Positions 17,209 to 25,606 of a DNA stretch of 39,925 nucleotides are shown here, piece by piece (within the stretch, counting starts at the first letter, position 1; each line of letters opens with the position of its first letter). Origin of the DNA: an uncultured Prevotellaceae bacterium (GTDB lineage: Bacteria > Bacteroidota > Bacteroidia > Bacteroidales > Bacteroidaceae); contig OMZE01000038.1 in NCBI GenBank assembly GCA_900315455.1, forward strand, positions 1 through 39,925. The letters are read 5' to 3'. The notes under the pieces are model-generated. The model ran no database searches and was not told the origin of the DNA. It saw only the letters and a program-made list of their open reading frames with translations. A program made the translations under genes and the position numbers.

Positions 17209-17271
17209 TAAATTTTAGGAGTGTACTCCTGAATTTTATATAAAAATCGGGAGTATAGTCACGAATTTTAC
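17209..17271 (-). promoter_or_regulatory. Paired palindromic operator-like sites in the ATPase leader
   Basis: The core AGGAGTGTACTCCT (17217-17230) is a perfect 6-bp-arm palindrome and extends to 14-base arms (17209-17222, 17225-17238) with two mismatches. A degraded second copy (GGGAGTATAGTCACGAATTT) begins at 17249, 32 bp away, about three helical turns. Both lie between the -7 element and the start codon, as expected for repressor sites or RNA-level control. Confidence 0.6.
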
Positions 17272-17285
17272 ATTATTTTGCTGTG

Positions 17286-17317
17286 CAAAGATATATTATT
17301 TTACTGGCATTTCCAAA
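17286..17317 (-). promoter_or_regulatory. Promoter of the AAA_14 ATPase gene
   Basis: Minus strand TTTG (17314-17317), exactly 20 bases, TATCTTTG (17286-17293). A near-perfect Bacteroidetes promoter; the transcript would have a leader of roughly 80 bases. Confidence 0.8.
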
Positions 17318-17371
17318 CAATTATGTCAAAAAAGTCAATCCCGCTAGGGAGTCATCATCATGCGCAGCATG

Positions 17372-17399
17372 ATAAACCTCAAATCTCAAACCTCAATCC
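17372..17399. repeat. Short heptamer tandem repeat at a gene end
   Basis: Four 7-base units (ATAAACC, TCAAATC, TCAAACC, TCAATCC) that run over the stop codon of the DUF1593 gene (17393-17395). The same heptamer forms a 13-unit array at 35718-35808, again at a stop codon. Confidence 0.6.
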
Positions 17400-18793
17400 A
17401 CCTCAATTATCACCCTTCGATATCCTACTAGATGAAACGGGCCGTTGTCGTGGACTTCGCAGATGATATGGAATGTCGTACCTTTTGCGTCGGAAGGAAT
17501 TGTCACGGTTGTCTTCGAGGCATGGGGCTGTGCTATTGCCAATGTGCCTTTGCCTATTTCTTTTTGCTGCCACCAGTGAAACGTTAAGGCGTCGCCATCG
17601 GGGTCATACGATTTAGATGCGTTCAGGCGAATGGTGCTGCCCGCACGGCATCGAATATGTTTGGTGCGACAATCATGTTTTTTCCCGTTTACGATGACTT
17701 TCGGATTGCGGTTGCCCTTACCTTCTGCCGCCCATTGCATACGTGCCTTGAAGTCGTTGAGTTCGTCGGGGTAGAAAGCGTTTTTGTACCCCACGCTGAT
17801 GCTTCTGGTGGGTTCTTCCCAACTGGTCCATGCCGTGGTGAGTGAGTCGGGACACATGCCGCGCAGGTGATAGCCTGCCCACCCCGCCTGTGTGGGGTCT
17901 TCAGGGTCATTCAGACCGTTGGGCATGACATACAGGAAACTCGGTGTATCGCCCTCTACACCCCATTTATAGGTAGGATATTCTTTTCCCAGGGCCCCAT
18001 GTCCTTGTATGAATGATTCATGTTCCGACCAATGGCGCTTGCCCAGTTCACATTGCTCTTGCCAGGTTCCCTCGTCCCAGATAAACTGCAGGTCGTCGGC
18101 GAACTCACGTCTGAGCCACTGGTGCGAACTGTAGGCGCGGTCCATGCGCATATTGTATTGCATGTCCTGGTCGGTGATGGTATAGATGCGGAATTTCCTG
18201 ACAAACCGCCTCACCTCCTCCGGGCTCCGCGTCTGTTTCACTCGCCAGATGGCTTGTGCCAGTGTGTTGGCACCTCCCCATGCCGCCACATAGATGGGAC
18301 GGGCATCATCCTCGTCGGCCAGACGGATGAGCAGGTCGCTGCCGGGACTGTCGTTGTCGTTGCCAATGGCGCGGATGCCGCCCCGTTGGCTGCCCATAAC
18401 CGCACGGCTTGCGATGTAGTCGGCGCTGGGCCAGTAGCCCATCGTCTGATACTCTTCTTCTTCTTTCCTTGTGCGGAATCCGCTTTGTCCTGAGCGCCTC
18501 ATCAGGTTGGGCACGTCAGCACGGTAGGCCTCTATCACCCTTGTGAGATACTGTTTCCACTCAGGAGGGTAGGGGTCGCAGTTCCATCCCACGCTCGTGA
18601 TAATAGCCTCTATCTCAAACATGTCGGCGTATGCCATCAGCCTGACCATCGATTCCATATCGTCGGGTTCTACTTCGGCTGGTGCGATGTCGGTGCATAC
18701 CACAAGGCGTGGCTTGATTTCCTTCACGCTGAATGCCATGACAGACGATGACAGAGCGGCGAATAGGATGAGGAATGTGAATAAGCGCTTCAT
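17393..18793 (-). CDS. Secreted DUF1593 (Sde182-like) nucleoside-hydrolase-fold protein
   Basis: Protein of 466 residues with a signal peptide (MKRLFTFLILFAALSSSVMA). Residues about 27-300 are a DUF1593 domain, related in fold to nucleoside hydrolases: RLVVCTDIAPAEVEPDDMES holds the acidic cluster expected at a metal site, and YVAAWGGANTLAQAIW and IYTITDQD follow. The C-terminal part, about 370-466, is an Ig-like domain (VIVNGKKHDCRT, LNASKSYDPDGDALTFHWWQ). Related proteins occur in polysaccharide-degrading bacteria and a cellulose-binding protein of the family is known; the reaction is unclear. It lies 46 bases after the S41 peptidase gene with no clear promoter between, so probably the same transcript. 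Confidence 0.85.
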   Translation of the reverse strand: MKRLFTFLILFAALSSSVMAFSVKEIKPRLVVCTDIAPAEVEPDDMESMVRLMAYADMFEIEAIITSVGWNCDPYPPEWKQYLTRVIEAYRADVPNLMRRSGQSGFRTRKEEEEYQTMGYWPSADYIASRAVMGSQRGGIRAIGNDNDSPGSDLLIRLADEDDARPIYVAAWGGANTLAQAIWRVKQTRSPEEVRRFVRKFRIYTITDQDMQYNMRMDRAYSSHQWLRREFADDLQFIWDEGTWQEQCELGKRHWSEHESFIQGHGALGKEYPTYKWGVEGDTPSFLYVMPNGLNDPEDPTQAGWAGYHLRGMCPDSLTTAWTSWEEPTRSISVGYKNAFYPDELNDFKARMQWAAEGKGNRNPKVIVNGKKHDCRTKHIRCRAGSTIRLNASKSYDPDGDALTFHWWQQKEIGKGTLAIAQPHASKTTVTIPSDAKGTTFHIICEVHDNGPFHLVGYRRVIIEVD

Positions 18794-18839
18794 AGTGTTG
18801 TGTTATAGATTACTTTTGGTTTTTATTCTTTACGATTCA

Positions 18840-20123
18840 TTAATCGATTCCTTTTTGAATCAAGTTGAGTGTGAATTCCAACTGAGTATCAATCCCATTC
18901 ATGAAATCTTTCACCGTCTGCGCCACTTTGTAATGTGGTGGAACCCCACGCCCTTCCAACGGGAAGCCCTTAGGTGACAGGCGGGGCTCACTCGTGGCGA
19001 TTCGGAAGGAAAGGCCAGACGGAGAATGGAATATTTCCGGTTGGCTTCCAGTATCTCCACCTGTGGGACATCCCACCAGAGTTACTTCGCCACTCTCCCA
19101 AAGGTCGATGACAAAACTCTCAGCGGCGGAGAATGTTCGTGTGTCAATAAGCAGGAACAACTTCCCTTTGTATGCATCGGCACGAGGCTTAAGCGTTTTG
19201 TCATACAAACAATGCTTTTGTTCCCGTTTTAGCAGATATTCGCAAAGTTTCTCCCCATTCAAACTGTTCCCGCCTCCGTTTCTGCGTACATCTACAATCA
19301 GATAAGGGAGATTCTTGACCGACGGATAAAGGCTGTCGAACTCCTCTACGATACCGTTCCTCATGGAGTTGATAGCAATGTAACCGATATTGTCGCGCAA
19401 GATCTTTCTTTCACAAATGTTGTTGTTCGGGAAGCCTGTCGCAAAGAGTGGCAGCGGTATAGAGATGGTGTCGCTTCCACGAGCCACGGTGATGTTGAGC
19501 AAAGTGTCGGTATAACTCGAGAGTGCACCCGATGCCGTTCTCAATGCTCTCTGCTCATTGGTAGAACCTTCATTATACCGTATGTTGTCTGCCATCCAGG
19601 CGGGAATGGTCTTACCGTTGATGGCGACGATTTCGTCCTTGTCTTGGAATCCATGTTTGCTCATATAAATACCAGGATTGTCAAGGAAGAGACGGCCTTC
19701 AATGTAACGTGGCTCCGCTCCACCAAAATGTTCTTTAATGAGAAATGCGCATGCGTGGCCGCAACGTAAGTCGGCAAAATACTCCAAGAGCATCATGCCA
19801 TAGTCTTCGCTGGTCTTGACCGAGTCGCGTAAGCGGGCAGAGTAGGCCTCATAGAGCGAGTCCATCGAAATGCCCTTTTGACGGTAGAGAGAGTAATTTT
19901 CTGCCACAATCTGGTGAATGCCGTGAAAATCTGCCTCCATGGAATCACGGCTATGAGGCAGTGCGGAAAGGCTGATATACTCTGGCTCCTCCTCAAGGAA
20001 CCGTTGTATAAGTTCGGGATTGCAGCGTGCTATGATGATCAGTGAGCCCAAGACAATGAAGAGAAAAGCCAAGATTCCGGCAAGGACCTTGAGGAGGATG
20101 ATGAATGCTCTTTTCATTTTCAC
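18840..20123 (-). CDS. Membrane-anchored S41-family peptidase
   Basis: Protein of 427 residues with one N-terminal membrane helix (about 6-32), so anchored with the catalytic part in the periplasm. A PDZ-like stretch covers about 160-235 (GFQDKDEIVAINGKTIP). The S41 protease core follows: NIGYIAINSMRNG, YLIVDVRRNGGGNS and the nucleophile region FLLIDTRTFSAAESFV, in which the Ser after TF matches the S41 catalytic Ser. The usual Lys of C-terminal processing proteases (FGKG) is replaced here by GGDTGSQ, so the catalytic dyad may differ or it may be an IRBP/tricorn-like member. The substrate is unknown. The start is the first Met of MKMKRAF. Confidence 0.85.
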   Translation of the reverse strand: MKMKRAFIILLKVLAGILAFLFIVLGSLIIIARCNPELIQRFLEEEPEYISLSALPHSRDSMEADFHGIHQIVAENYSLYRQKGISMDSLYEAYSARLRDSVKTSEDYGMMLLEYFADLRCGHACAFLIKEHFGGAEPRYIEGRLFLDNPGIYMSKHGFQDKDEIVAINGKTIPAWMADNIRYNEGSTNEQRALRTASGALSSYTDTLLNITVARGSDTISIPLPLFATGFPNNNICERKILRDNIGYIAINSMRNGIVEEFDSLYPSVKNLPYLIVDVRRNGGGNSLNGEKLCEYLLKREQKHCLYDKTLKPRADAYKGKLFLLIDTRTFSAAESFVIDLWESGEVTLVGCPTGGDTGSQPEIFHSPSGLSFRIATSEPRLSPKGFPLEGRGVPPHYKVAQTVKDFMNGIDTQLEFTLNLIQKGID

Positions 20124-20134
20124 GTTAATTTGCT

Positions 20135-20323
20135 TTATATTTTATTTTGGTGAGGAATCTGGTGCGGATGAACTTCAGTATCTGTAATTGGTCGCAGTGA
20201 AATCGCGACATGCGTGACGGCTTGGTATTGCTTCCTGGTTACCGTTTTAAACGCTTCACCATCTGTAGCGTTTAAGGAATACAAAATGTTATCAACAAAT
20301 GTAAAGACAAAAAGAATCTTCAG
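20135..20323 (-). other. Short open stretch with the NATDGEAFKT motif, no ATG start
   Basis: Minus-strand open frame of 62 codons (LFVFTFVDN, NATDGEAFKTVTRKQY, HVAISLRPITDTEVHPHQ) ending at 20135, 12 bases before the S41 start. It has no ATG. The nucleotide core at 20244-20274 recurs at 21113-21143 and 21179-21209 with the same peptide frame, so it may be a remnant of a small repeated gene or a repeat that happens to stay open. The core is also a perfect 9-bp hairpin (TTAAACGCT / AGCGTTTAA). Confidence 0.4.
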
Positions 20324-20344
20324 CTACAACTAATATTGGAACAT

Positions 20345-20887
20345 CTATTTAACCTCAGATTTTTCCTTGCAATAAGATTTCATTTCATTAAGTTTGTCAA
20401 GATGGTCTTTGAAAACATCTAAATAACCTCCATATTTGATCGATTTAAGAGCCATGTCAAACTTAATGTAAGCATCATAGAATTTATTGCTATTCATATA
20501 TTCCATAGCAGAAGTAATATAGTTATTTATTTTATCAAGATTTTCCTTATCTTTAGCTTGTTGCTTACAATAATCTCTAAGTCTGTTAACTTCCTCGATT
20601 TCTTGATTGAATTCAAAATAACGATTGTTATTATTTAAATCATTCAGAATACCGCCAAGTAAATCATAAGCTTCTTGAAACTTACATTCCCTTATAAAAG
20701 AATTTACAGTTTCCAACCTATCTTGAATAGATTCCAGAGTACTGTTACTCCTTCTATTTTGTGATTCTATGACTTGCTGATATAATCCATTATTACTCCT
20801 TCTTTCCAATTTAAATGGCTGATATCCCTGTGCAAAAATGTATTGTACTAACGACATAAACAATAATAAAAGAACGGATTTTTTCAT
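20345..20887 (-). CDS. Small secreted helical protein, unknown function
   Basis: A 180-residue protein with a signal peptide (MKKSVLLLLFMSLVQYIFAQ). The rest is charged and helical with two similar halves: CKFQEAYDLLGGILNDL and NKFYDAYIKFDMALKSI look like TPR-type helix pairs. No family is recognised. It is clearly richer in A+T than the genes on both sides, which may mean transfer or relaxed selection. It stands alone, with an isolated promoter at 20938-20968 and A/T-rich DNA upstream. The start is set by the signal peptide. Confidence 0.75.
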   Translation of the reverse strand: MKKSVLLLLFMSLVQYIFAQGYQPFKLERRSNNGLYQQVIESQNRRSNSTLESIQDRLETVNSFIRECKFQEAYDLLGGILNDLNNNNRYFEFNQEIEEVNRLRDYCKQQAKDKENLDKINNYITSAMEYMNSNKFYDAYIKFDMALKSIKYGGYLDVFKDHLDKLNEMKSYCKEKSEVK

Positions 20888-20937
20888 AAATGTAAACTGT
20901 TAATTGACCAAGTTTATAGATTAAAGATTTTCACCCA

Positions 20938-20968
20938 CAAATATAACATTATATCCCATAAAATACAA
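20938..20968 (-). promoter_or_regulatory. Promoter of the small helical secreted-protein gene
   Basis: Minus strand TTG (20966-20968), 20 bases, TATATTTG (20938-20945), about 50 bases before the start codon. The 444-base gap 20888-21331 holds this promoter, the repeat remnant at 21109-21267 and the -7 element at 21297. Confidence 0.65.
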
Positions 20969-21108
20969 TTTTTTATTCCATAAAATACAAAAATGATTGA
21001 AAAAACACAAACATTGTTCAAAACGTAAACAAAACGAAAGTAAATTTTTCAGTATGCTAGTGCAAAACAATGTTCATTATGCTATGCGTGATAAATCAAA
21101 ATTCTCAT

Positions 21109-21267
21109 TTATGTTTTAAACTCTTCGCTATCTGTACCATTTATGGCTGGCTGCTGTGATACAGCAACAAACGGAACGGTTTTAAACGCTTCACTATCTG
21201 TACCATTTACAGCCTTGACAGCGGCATTGTTCCCATGAATTGGGGCATTTTGTCGCTTTTTTCCTTT
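21109..21267 (-). other. Repeat remnant encoding NGTDSEAFKT twice
   Basis: Minus-strand open frame of 52 codons without a start codon, bounded by stops: NAPIHGNNAAVKAV, NGTDSEAFKTVPFVAVS, INGTDSEEFKT. The two 31-base nucleotide copies at 21113-21143 and 21179-21209 differ at three positions and are 66 bases apart, a multiple of three, so both read in one frame. Related to 20244-20274. A decayed small gene or a dispersed repeat; no function is claimed. Confidence 0.45.
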
Positions 21268-21296
21268 CTATAGGCACGGAAGTCCGATTTTTTATC

Positions 21297-21304
21297 TAAA
21301 TTTG
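21297..21304 (+). promoter_or_regulatory. Probable -7 element of the HAD hydrolase gene
   Basis: TAAATTTG, 27 bases before the start codon, fits TAnnTTTG. No good TTTG is found 20 bases upstream, so the promoter is supported only in part. Confidence 0.5.
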
Positions 21305-21331
21305 CAGTCTGATTTCAATTCTCGATAGAAA

Positions 21332-21769
21332 ATGGTTATATCAATAGACTTCGATGGGACGGTGGTAGAACACCGCTACCCGAAAATAGGGGAGGAGATT
21401 CCCCATGCCACAGAAACACTGAGAAAACTGATGGAAGACGGTCACAAACTCGTGTTGTGGACCGTGAGAGAGGGCAGGCTCCTCGATGAGGCAGTGGAAT
21501 GGTGCCGCGAGCGCGGCGTGGAGTTCAGTGCCATCAACGAGACGCTGCGTGCCGATACCGGTGAGCACAATCACAATACCCGGAAGATAGACGCCGACCT
21601 CTATATCGACGACTGCAACATTGGGGGGCGCTTCGATTGGGAGACCGCCTATCACATGATTCACGACAACCTCTCCTACCACGGCATCCTCCGCGAAGCA
21701 AAGCGCGAGGCACAGCAGCAGGCACAGGAGCCACCGAAGAAGAAAAAGAAGGGCTGGTTCGGATTCTAA
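21332..21769 (+). CDS. Small HAD-superfamily hydrolase (BT0820-like)
   Basis: Protein of 145 residues. The N-terminal MVISIDFDGTVVEHRYP has the HAD nucleophile motif DxDGT (Asp6, Asp8). KLVLWTVREG supplies the motif II-type Thr and DADLYIDDCNIGG supplies the late acidic motif. It has no large cap domain, like the small Bacteroides protein BT0820 known from structural work. It probably removes phosphate from a small molecule, substrate unknown. It ends with a Gln/Ala-rich helix and a Lys-rich tail (PPKKKKKGWFGF) that may contact nucleic acid or membrane (inference). A strong terminator follows at 21857, so it is probably monocistronic. Confidence 0.85.
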   Translation: MVISIDFDGTVVEHRYPKIGEEIPHATETLRKLMEDGHKLVLWTVREGRLLDEAVEWCRERGVEFSAINETLRADTGEHNHNTRKIDADLYIDDCNIGGRFDWETAYHMIHDNLSYHGILREAKREAQQQAQEPPKKKKKGWFGF

Positions 21770-21856
21770 TGGTGGAGGGCGGCGGCTCTTGGTCGCGGCT
21801 CTTGGTTGCGATAGAATCGCAACATACTGAACGGCTTTATTTTGTATAGATGTGGG

Positions 21857-21902
21857 CAGGTTTTTGATTGTAAGTAAGAGCAATCAAAAACCTGTCTTTT
21901 TA
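21857..21902 (+). terminator. Strong rho-independent terminator
   Basis: A perfect 14-bp stem (21857-21870, 21881-21894) with a 10-base loop, followed by TCTTTTTA. It sits between the HAD gene and the end of adenosine deaminase, which point at each other, and may serve both. Confidence 0.85.
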
Positions 21903-21992
21903 TATGTCACAAATCATATGCTTTTGCGTGTGGCACAACATGCGCATCGTAGAGAAACAGCCCAGGCTTAGCGACATACGCGACGGGGGCTT

Positions 21993-23051
21993 TCAGCACT
22001 TCATCCTCTCACGGGCTTTCTGGCGGAGGACGGCCTTCTCGCCGTCGGAGAGGAAGGCATGGCTGATGGCCGACTCCACTACGCGCTCTGCCTGTTGTGG
22101 GGTAAGTATTCCGGCATCGAAACATCTCTGAAGTTCCTTGCGCAGCGAGGTGTCGGAAACGGTCATGTTGTCGGAACTGATGTTCACACTCACGCCATCG
22201 TCGAAGAACGTGGAAAGGGGATAGTCGGAGAATTGGGTAACGTCGCTCAGCGCCTTCGTCTGAAGGTTGCTCGACGGACAGAGGGTGATGCACACATCGT
22301 TGTCGATGAGCATCTGCTTCATCTCTTGTTCGGTATGACTGCGGATGCCGTGGCCGATGCGGTGTGTGCCGAAGAGGATGGCGTGGCGCATGCTCTCCAC
22401 ACCCGCTGCCTCGCCGGCATGGATGGTGAAGGGCACACCGGCCGACTTCGCATAAGCGAAGAGATGCCGGAAACGCTCGGTGGGGTAGAGTGCCTCGGCA
22501 CCGGCAAGGTCGGTGCCGCAGACACCCTCGCCGAGGTATTTCGCTGCCAGCCTCACCGTCTCCCTGTTCTGCTCCTCATTGTCTGCGCCGCGCATGCAAC
22601 TGACGATGAGGTTGGCGGTGAAACCGTTGCGGCATTCGGCAAGACCGCTGCGCAGACCCGTAATGGCGGCTTTTACCACGGCTTCCTGAGATAGTCCTTT
22701 CTGCTGGTGTTGTTGGGGGGCAAAGCGGAGTTCGGCATAGAGCAGGCGCATGGCATCGAGCCGCTTTACCAGACTCTCCACGCTATGGGCGATGGTCGAC
22801 TCCTGCTGCATCACAGCGATGGGCAGTGCGAAACAGTGGAGGTAACGGTTGAGGTCTTCACAATGGTCGGGACAGACGAGCATCTGGCGCAGTTCTTCGC
22901 GCGACGATGGCACGTCGATTCCCTCTTCTTTTGCCATCCACATCACGTCATCGGCAGATAATGAGCCGTCGACATGCAGGTGCAGTTCCACCAATGCGAA
23001 GCGCGAGGCATCGCAAGCGGTTGTGTTATTATGGTCGTTGGTGTCTTTCAT
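21993..23051 (-). CDS. add: Adenosine deaminase
   Basis: Cytoplasmic zinc enzyme of 352 residues, predicted to turn adenosine or deoxyadenosine into inosine or deoxyinosine plus ammonia (EC 3.5.4.4), purine salvage. Visible motifs: zinc ligands His24 and His26 in ELHLHVDGSLS, the third zinc His and catalytic Glu in FTIHAGEAAG, RIGHGIR, CPSSNLQT, and the late Asp in NISSDNMTVS, where family members more often show TDDP. The length is normal for the family. A -7 element lies at 23057-23064. Because the final motif is SSDN, a related aminodeoxy-nucleoside or adenine deaminase activity is possible, but adenosine is the best guess. Confidence 0.88.
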   Translation of the reverse strand: MKDTNDHNNTTACDASRFALVELHLHVDGSLSADDVMWMAKEEGIDVPSSREELRQMLVCPDHCEDLNRYLHCFALPIAVMQQESTIAHSVESLVKRLDAMRLLYAELRFAPQQHQQKGLSQEAVVKAAITGLRSGLAECRNGFTANLIVSCMRGADNEEQNRETVRLAAKYLGEGVCGTDLAGAEALYPTERFRHLFAYAKSAGVPFTIHAGEAAGVESMRHAILFGTHRIGHGIRSHTEQEMKQMLIDNDVCITLCPSSNLQTKALSDVTQFSDYPLSTFFDDGVSVNISSDNMTVSDTSLRKELQRCFDAGILTPQQAERVVESAISHAFLSDGEKAVLRQKARERMKC

Positions 23052-23056
23052 GGTGG

Positions 23057-23064
23057 CAAATATA
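23057..23064 (-). promoter_or_regulatory. Probable -7 element of adenosine deaminase
   Basis: TATATTTG on the minus strand, five bases before the start codon, so the mRNA would be nearly leaderless if it is used. No clear -33 TTTG. Confidence 0.4.
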
Positions 23065-23110
23065 ATGATTTTTATTGATAATTGTTCATTGAATAATGAA
23101 AATTATTTTG

Positions 23111-23300
23111 CCGACTTTCAAAATTTGACCTTCGGTCGAATTTAGGATGCGCCTCGGAATCGAAAATAAATCAAGATTTATTTTGCGCTTCGCTCGACTT
23201 TCAAAATTTGACCTTCGGTCGAATTTAGGATGCGTCTCGGGAATCCAAACAAAAAACTTCGTCTTTTGTTTGGTATTCCACTCGACTTTCACTAAATTTG
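23111..23300 (+). repeat. Tandem intergenic repeat ending in a working-looking promoter
   Basis: Two units (23111-23192 and 23193-23280) and the start of a third (23281-23300). Each begins with a CCGACTTTC or CTCGACTTTC block followed by AAAATTTG, then the hairpin GACCTTCGGTC, GAATTTAGGATGCG, a CTCGG block and an A/T-rich dyad. The third copy carries CTAAATTTG instead and forms the -7 element of the DPP gene. The same family as 15865-16042 and 39751-39836. Confidence 0.75.
23269..23300 (+). promoter_or_regulatory. Promoter of the DPP-IV gene
   Basis: TTTG at 23269-23272, exactly 20 bases, TAAATTTG at 23293-23300. The start codon follows five bases later, so the transcript would have almost no leader. 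Confidence 0.75.
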
Positions 23301-23305
23301 TGGCC

Positions 23306-25510
23306 ATGATGAAAAATACACTGTGCCTTTTCATGGTGCTGCTGGCACTTGCCGGTAGTGCATACGCCCAAGAGAAAATGTCGCTATGGGACATTACGGC
23401 AGGAACTTACGCTGCCGAAAATCTCAAGTCATTGCAACCATTGGCCGATGGCGCCAGTTTCGCCCAAATCAGTCAGAAAAGTGACAAAATCCTAAAATAT
23501 GCCTTTGCCACCGGTGAGCAGACCGGAGTCATCTTCGATGCCGCACTCATCGACTACGCAAGCATCGACGACTACAAAGCCAGTCCCGATGATCGCTATC
23601 TCCTCATCGGCACCAACAGCAAACGCATCTACCGCCGCTCGTTCAGCGCCGAATACTACCTCTACGACACCCAGACCCTTGCCGTCAGGAAACTGTCGGC
23701 AAACGGTGCCCAACAGGTGCCTGTGTGGTCGCCCGACAGTCGGCGCGTGGCTTTCGTACGCGACAACAACATCTTCATCGTGGAAATAGGCGACGAACTC
23801 ACGGAGACCCAGGTGACTACCGACGGGAAGTTCAACTACATCATCAACGGCATCCCCGACTGGGTGAACGAGGAGGAGTTCGGTTTCAACACCGCCCTCG
23901 CCTTCACTGCCGACAGCCGCAACCTGGCCTGGATAAAGTATGACGAGAGTGGCGTGAAGACCTATGCCTTGCAACTCTTCAAGGGATTGAAGCCCGAGCG
24001 CGAGGAGAATGAGGTCTATCCCGGGGGCTATGCCTATAAATATCCGAAGGCAGGAGAAGACAATGCCGTGGTGACGGCATGGACATACGATATCGCGCAG
24101 CGCACGACACGACAGATAGCGCTGCCGCTGAATGCCGACGGCTATATCCCCCGCATCCTCCCCGGTGTGGGAACCAATGACGTGCTGCTCTATACGATGA
24201 ACCGCCATCAGGACACGCTGAAGGTATACTCCGCCTCGAACGCCACGCTGCAGTGCCGGCTGCTCATCACAGAGAGCGTGCCATGCTACGTGAAGGAGGA
24301 GGCCATGGAGGGTATCACCGTCACCAGCAAACATATCCTTGTGCCCAGCGACCGCGACGGCACCATGCAGGTGTATCTCTACGACCTCGACGGGCGACTC
24401 TTGCGGAAGATGACCGATGCACGCTATGGCGTTGACGCGGTCTATGGCTACGATGAGCGCAGCCAAAGCCTCTACTATCAGGCTGCCGGCCGCTCGCCCA
24501 TGCAACGTGAGGTGTATGTCACCAACAACAAGGGAAAGACACGGCTCCTCACGCCCCGTGAGGGATGGAACAAGGCCCTCTTCTCTGCCGACTACGCCTA
24601 TTACATCGCCACCTTCAGTAATGCGCAGACACCCTTTGAGTGCGCCGTCTTCAACGCCAAGGGGAAGGAGTTGCGCAAGGTGGTCGACAATGCCAAACTG
24701 CGTGACAAACTCACCGACCTCGCCCTCGCCACGAAAGAGTTCTTCTCGTTCACTACCTCAGAGGGCGTGACGCTCAACGGATGGATGATGAAACCTCACG
24801 ACTTCGACGCCAGCAGGAAATACCCCGTCATCATGCACCAATACAGCGGTCCGGGAAGCCAGCAGGTGGTCGACAGTTGGGGGATAGGGTCGATGGGACA
24901 AGGCGGTGCCTACGACCAATACCTCACCGAACAGGGATTCATCATCGTGTGTGTAGACGGCAGGGGAACGGGCGCACGTGGCGCGGAATTCGAGAAGTGC
25001 ACTTACCTGAAACTCGGCGAACTGGAGGCACGCGACCAGGTGGAGACGGCCATCTATTTGTCGACACTCTCTTATGTCGATAGCCTCAACATCGGCATCT
25101 GGGGTTGGAGTTACGGCGGCTTCTGCACGCTGATGAGCATGAGCGAGGGCAGGGGAGTGTTCAAGGCCGGTGTGGCGGTGGCTCCGCCCACCAACTGGCG
25201 CTACTACGACTCCGTGTACACCGAGCGGTTCATGCGCACGCCGCAGGAGAACCCCGACGGCTATGCCGTGAACCCCATCGTTAGGGCATCGCAACTGCAT
25301 GGCGCACTCCTCGTCTGCCATGGCCTGGCCGACGACAACGTGCATCCGCAGAACACCTTTGAGTACAGCGAGGCACTCGTGCAGGCCAACAAGGACTTCC
25401 GGGAACTGATTTACACCAACCGCAACCACAGCATCTATGGTGGCAACACACGCTACCACCTGCTCCGACAGATTGCGCAGTTCTTTGAAAGGGAGTTGAA
25501 GGGAAATTAA
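23306..25510 (+). CDS. Secreted dipeptidyl peptidase IV (S9B family)
   Basis: Protein of 734 residues, predicted to remove Xaa-Pro (or Xaa-Ala) dipeptides from peptides in the periplasm or outside the cell. The start at 23306 opens a signal peptide (MMKNTLCLFMVLLALAGSAYAQ); the frame is open upstream through repeat DNA to 23147, which is not coding. Residues about 60-480 are the DPP-IV beta-propeller (SPDSRRVAFVRDNNIFI, DWVNEEEFGFNTALAFTADS). The alpha/beta-hydrolase domain has Ser602 in GWSYGGF, Asp676 in HGLADDNVH and His708 in RNHSIYG. The length matches bacterial DPP-IV. These enzymes supply dipeptides to protein-fermenting Bacteroidales. Confidence 0.93.
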   Translation: MMKNTLCLFMVLLALAGSAYAQEKMSLWDITAGTYAAENLKSLQPLADGASFAQISQKSDKILKYAFATGEQTGVIFDAALIDYASIDDYKASPDDRYLLIGTNSKRIYRRSFSAEYYLYDTQTLAVRKLSANGAQQVPVWSPDSRRVAFVRDNNIFIVEIGDELTETQVTTDGKFNYIINGIPDWVNEEEFGFNTALAFTADSRNLAWIKYDESGVKTYALQLFKGLKPEREENEVYPGGYAYKYPKAGEDNAVVTAWTYDIAQRTTRQIALPLNADGYIPRILPGVGTNDVLLYTMNRHQDTLKVYSASNATLQCRLLITESVPCYVKEEAMEGITVTSKHILVPSDRDGTMQVYLYDLDGRLLRKMTDARYGVDAVYGYDERSQSLYYQAAGRSPMQREVYVTNNKGKTRLLTPREGWNKALFSADYAYYIATFSNAQTPFECAVFNAKGKELRKVVDNAKLRDKLTDLALATKEFFSFTTSEGVTLNGWMMKPHDFDASRKYPVIMHQYSGPGSQQVVDSWGIGSMGQGGAYDQYLTEQGFIIVCVDGRGTGARGAEFEKCTYLKLGELEARDQVETAIYLSTLSYVDSLNIGIWGWSYGGFCTLMSMSEGRGVFKAGVAVAPPTNWRYYDSVYTERFMRTPQENPDGYAVNPIVRASQLHGALLVCHGLADDNVHPQNTFEYSEALVQANKDFRELIYTNRNHSIYGGNTRYHLLRQIAQFFERELKGN

Positions 25511-25606
25511 AAAAGGAATAAAAGGGGCGTTTGCCATGCCGCATCCGCCTTTTGGGGAGATGATGATGTATGAGAAATAATTAAGAACAAACTAAAATAT
25601 ACTATT

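Noticed and set aside
21113-21209. A CRISPR-like pair: 31-bp repeats with a 35-bp spacer
   Set aside because: Only two copies are adjacent, the third is about 900 bases away, no cas genes are present, and repeat plus spacer read through as one open frame.
23147-23305. An N-terminal extension of the DPP-IV protein
   Set aside because: The extension is translated promoter-repeat DNA and would bury the signal peptide.
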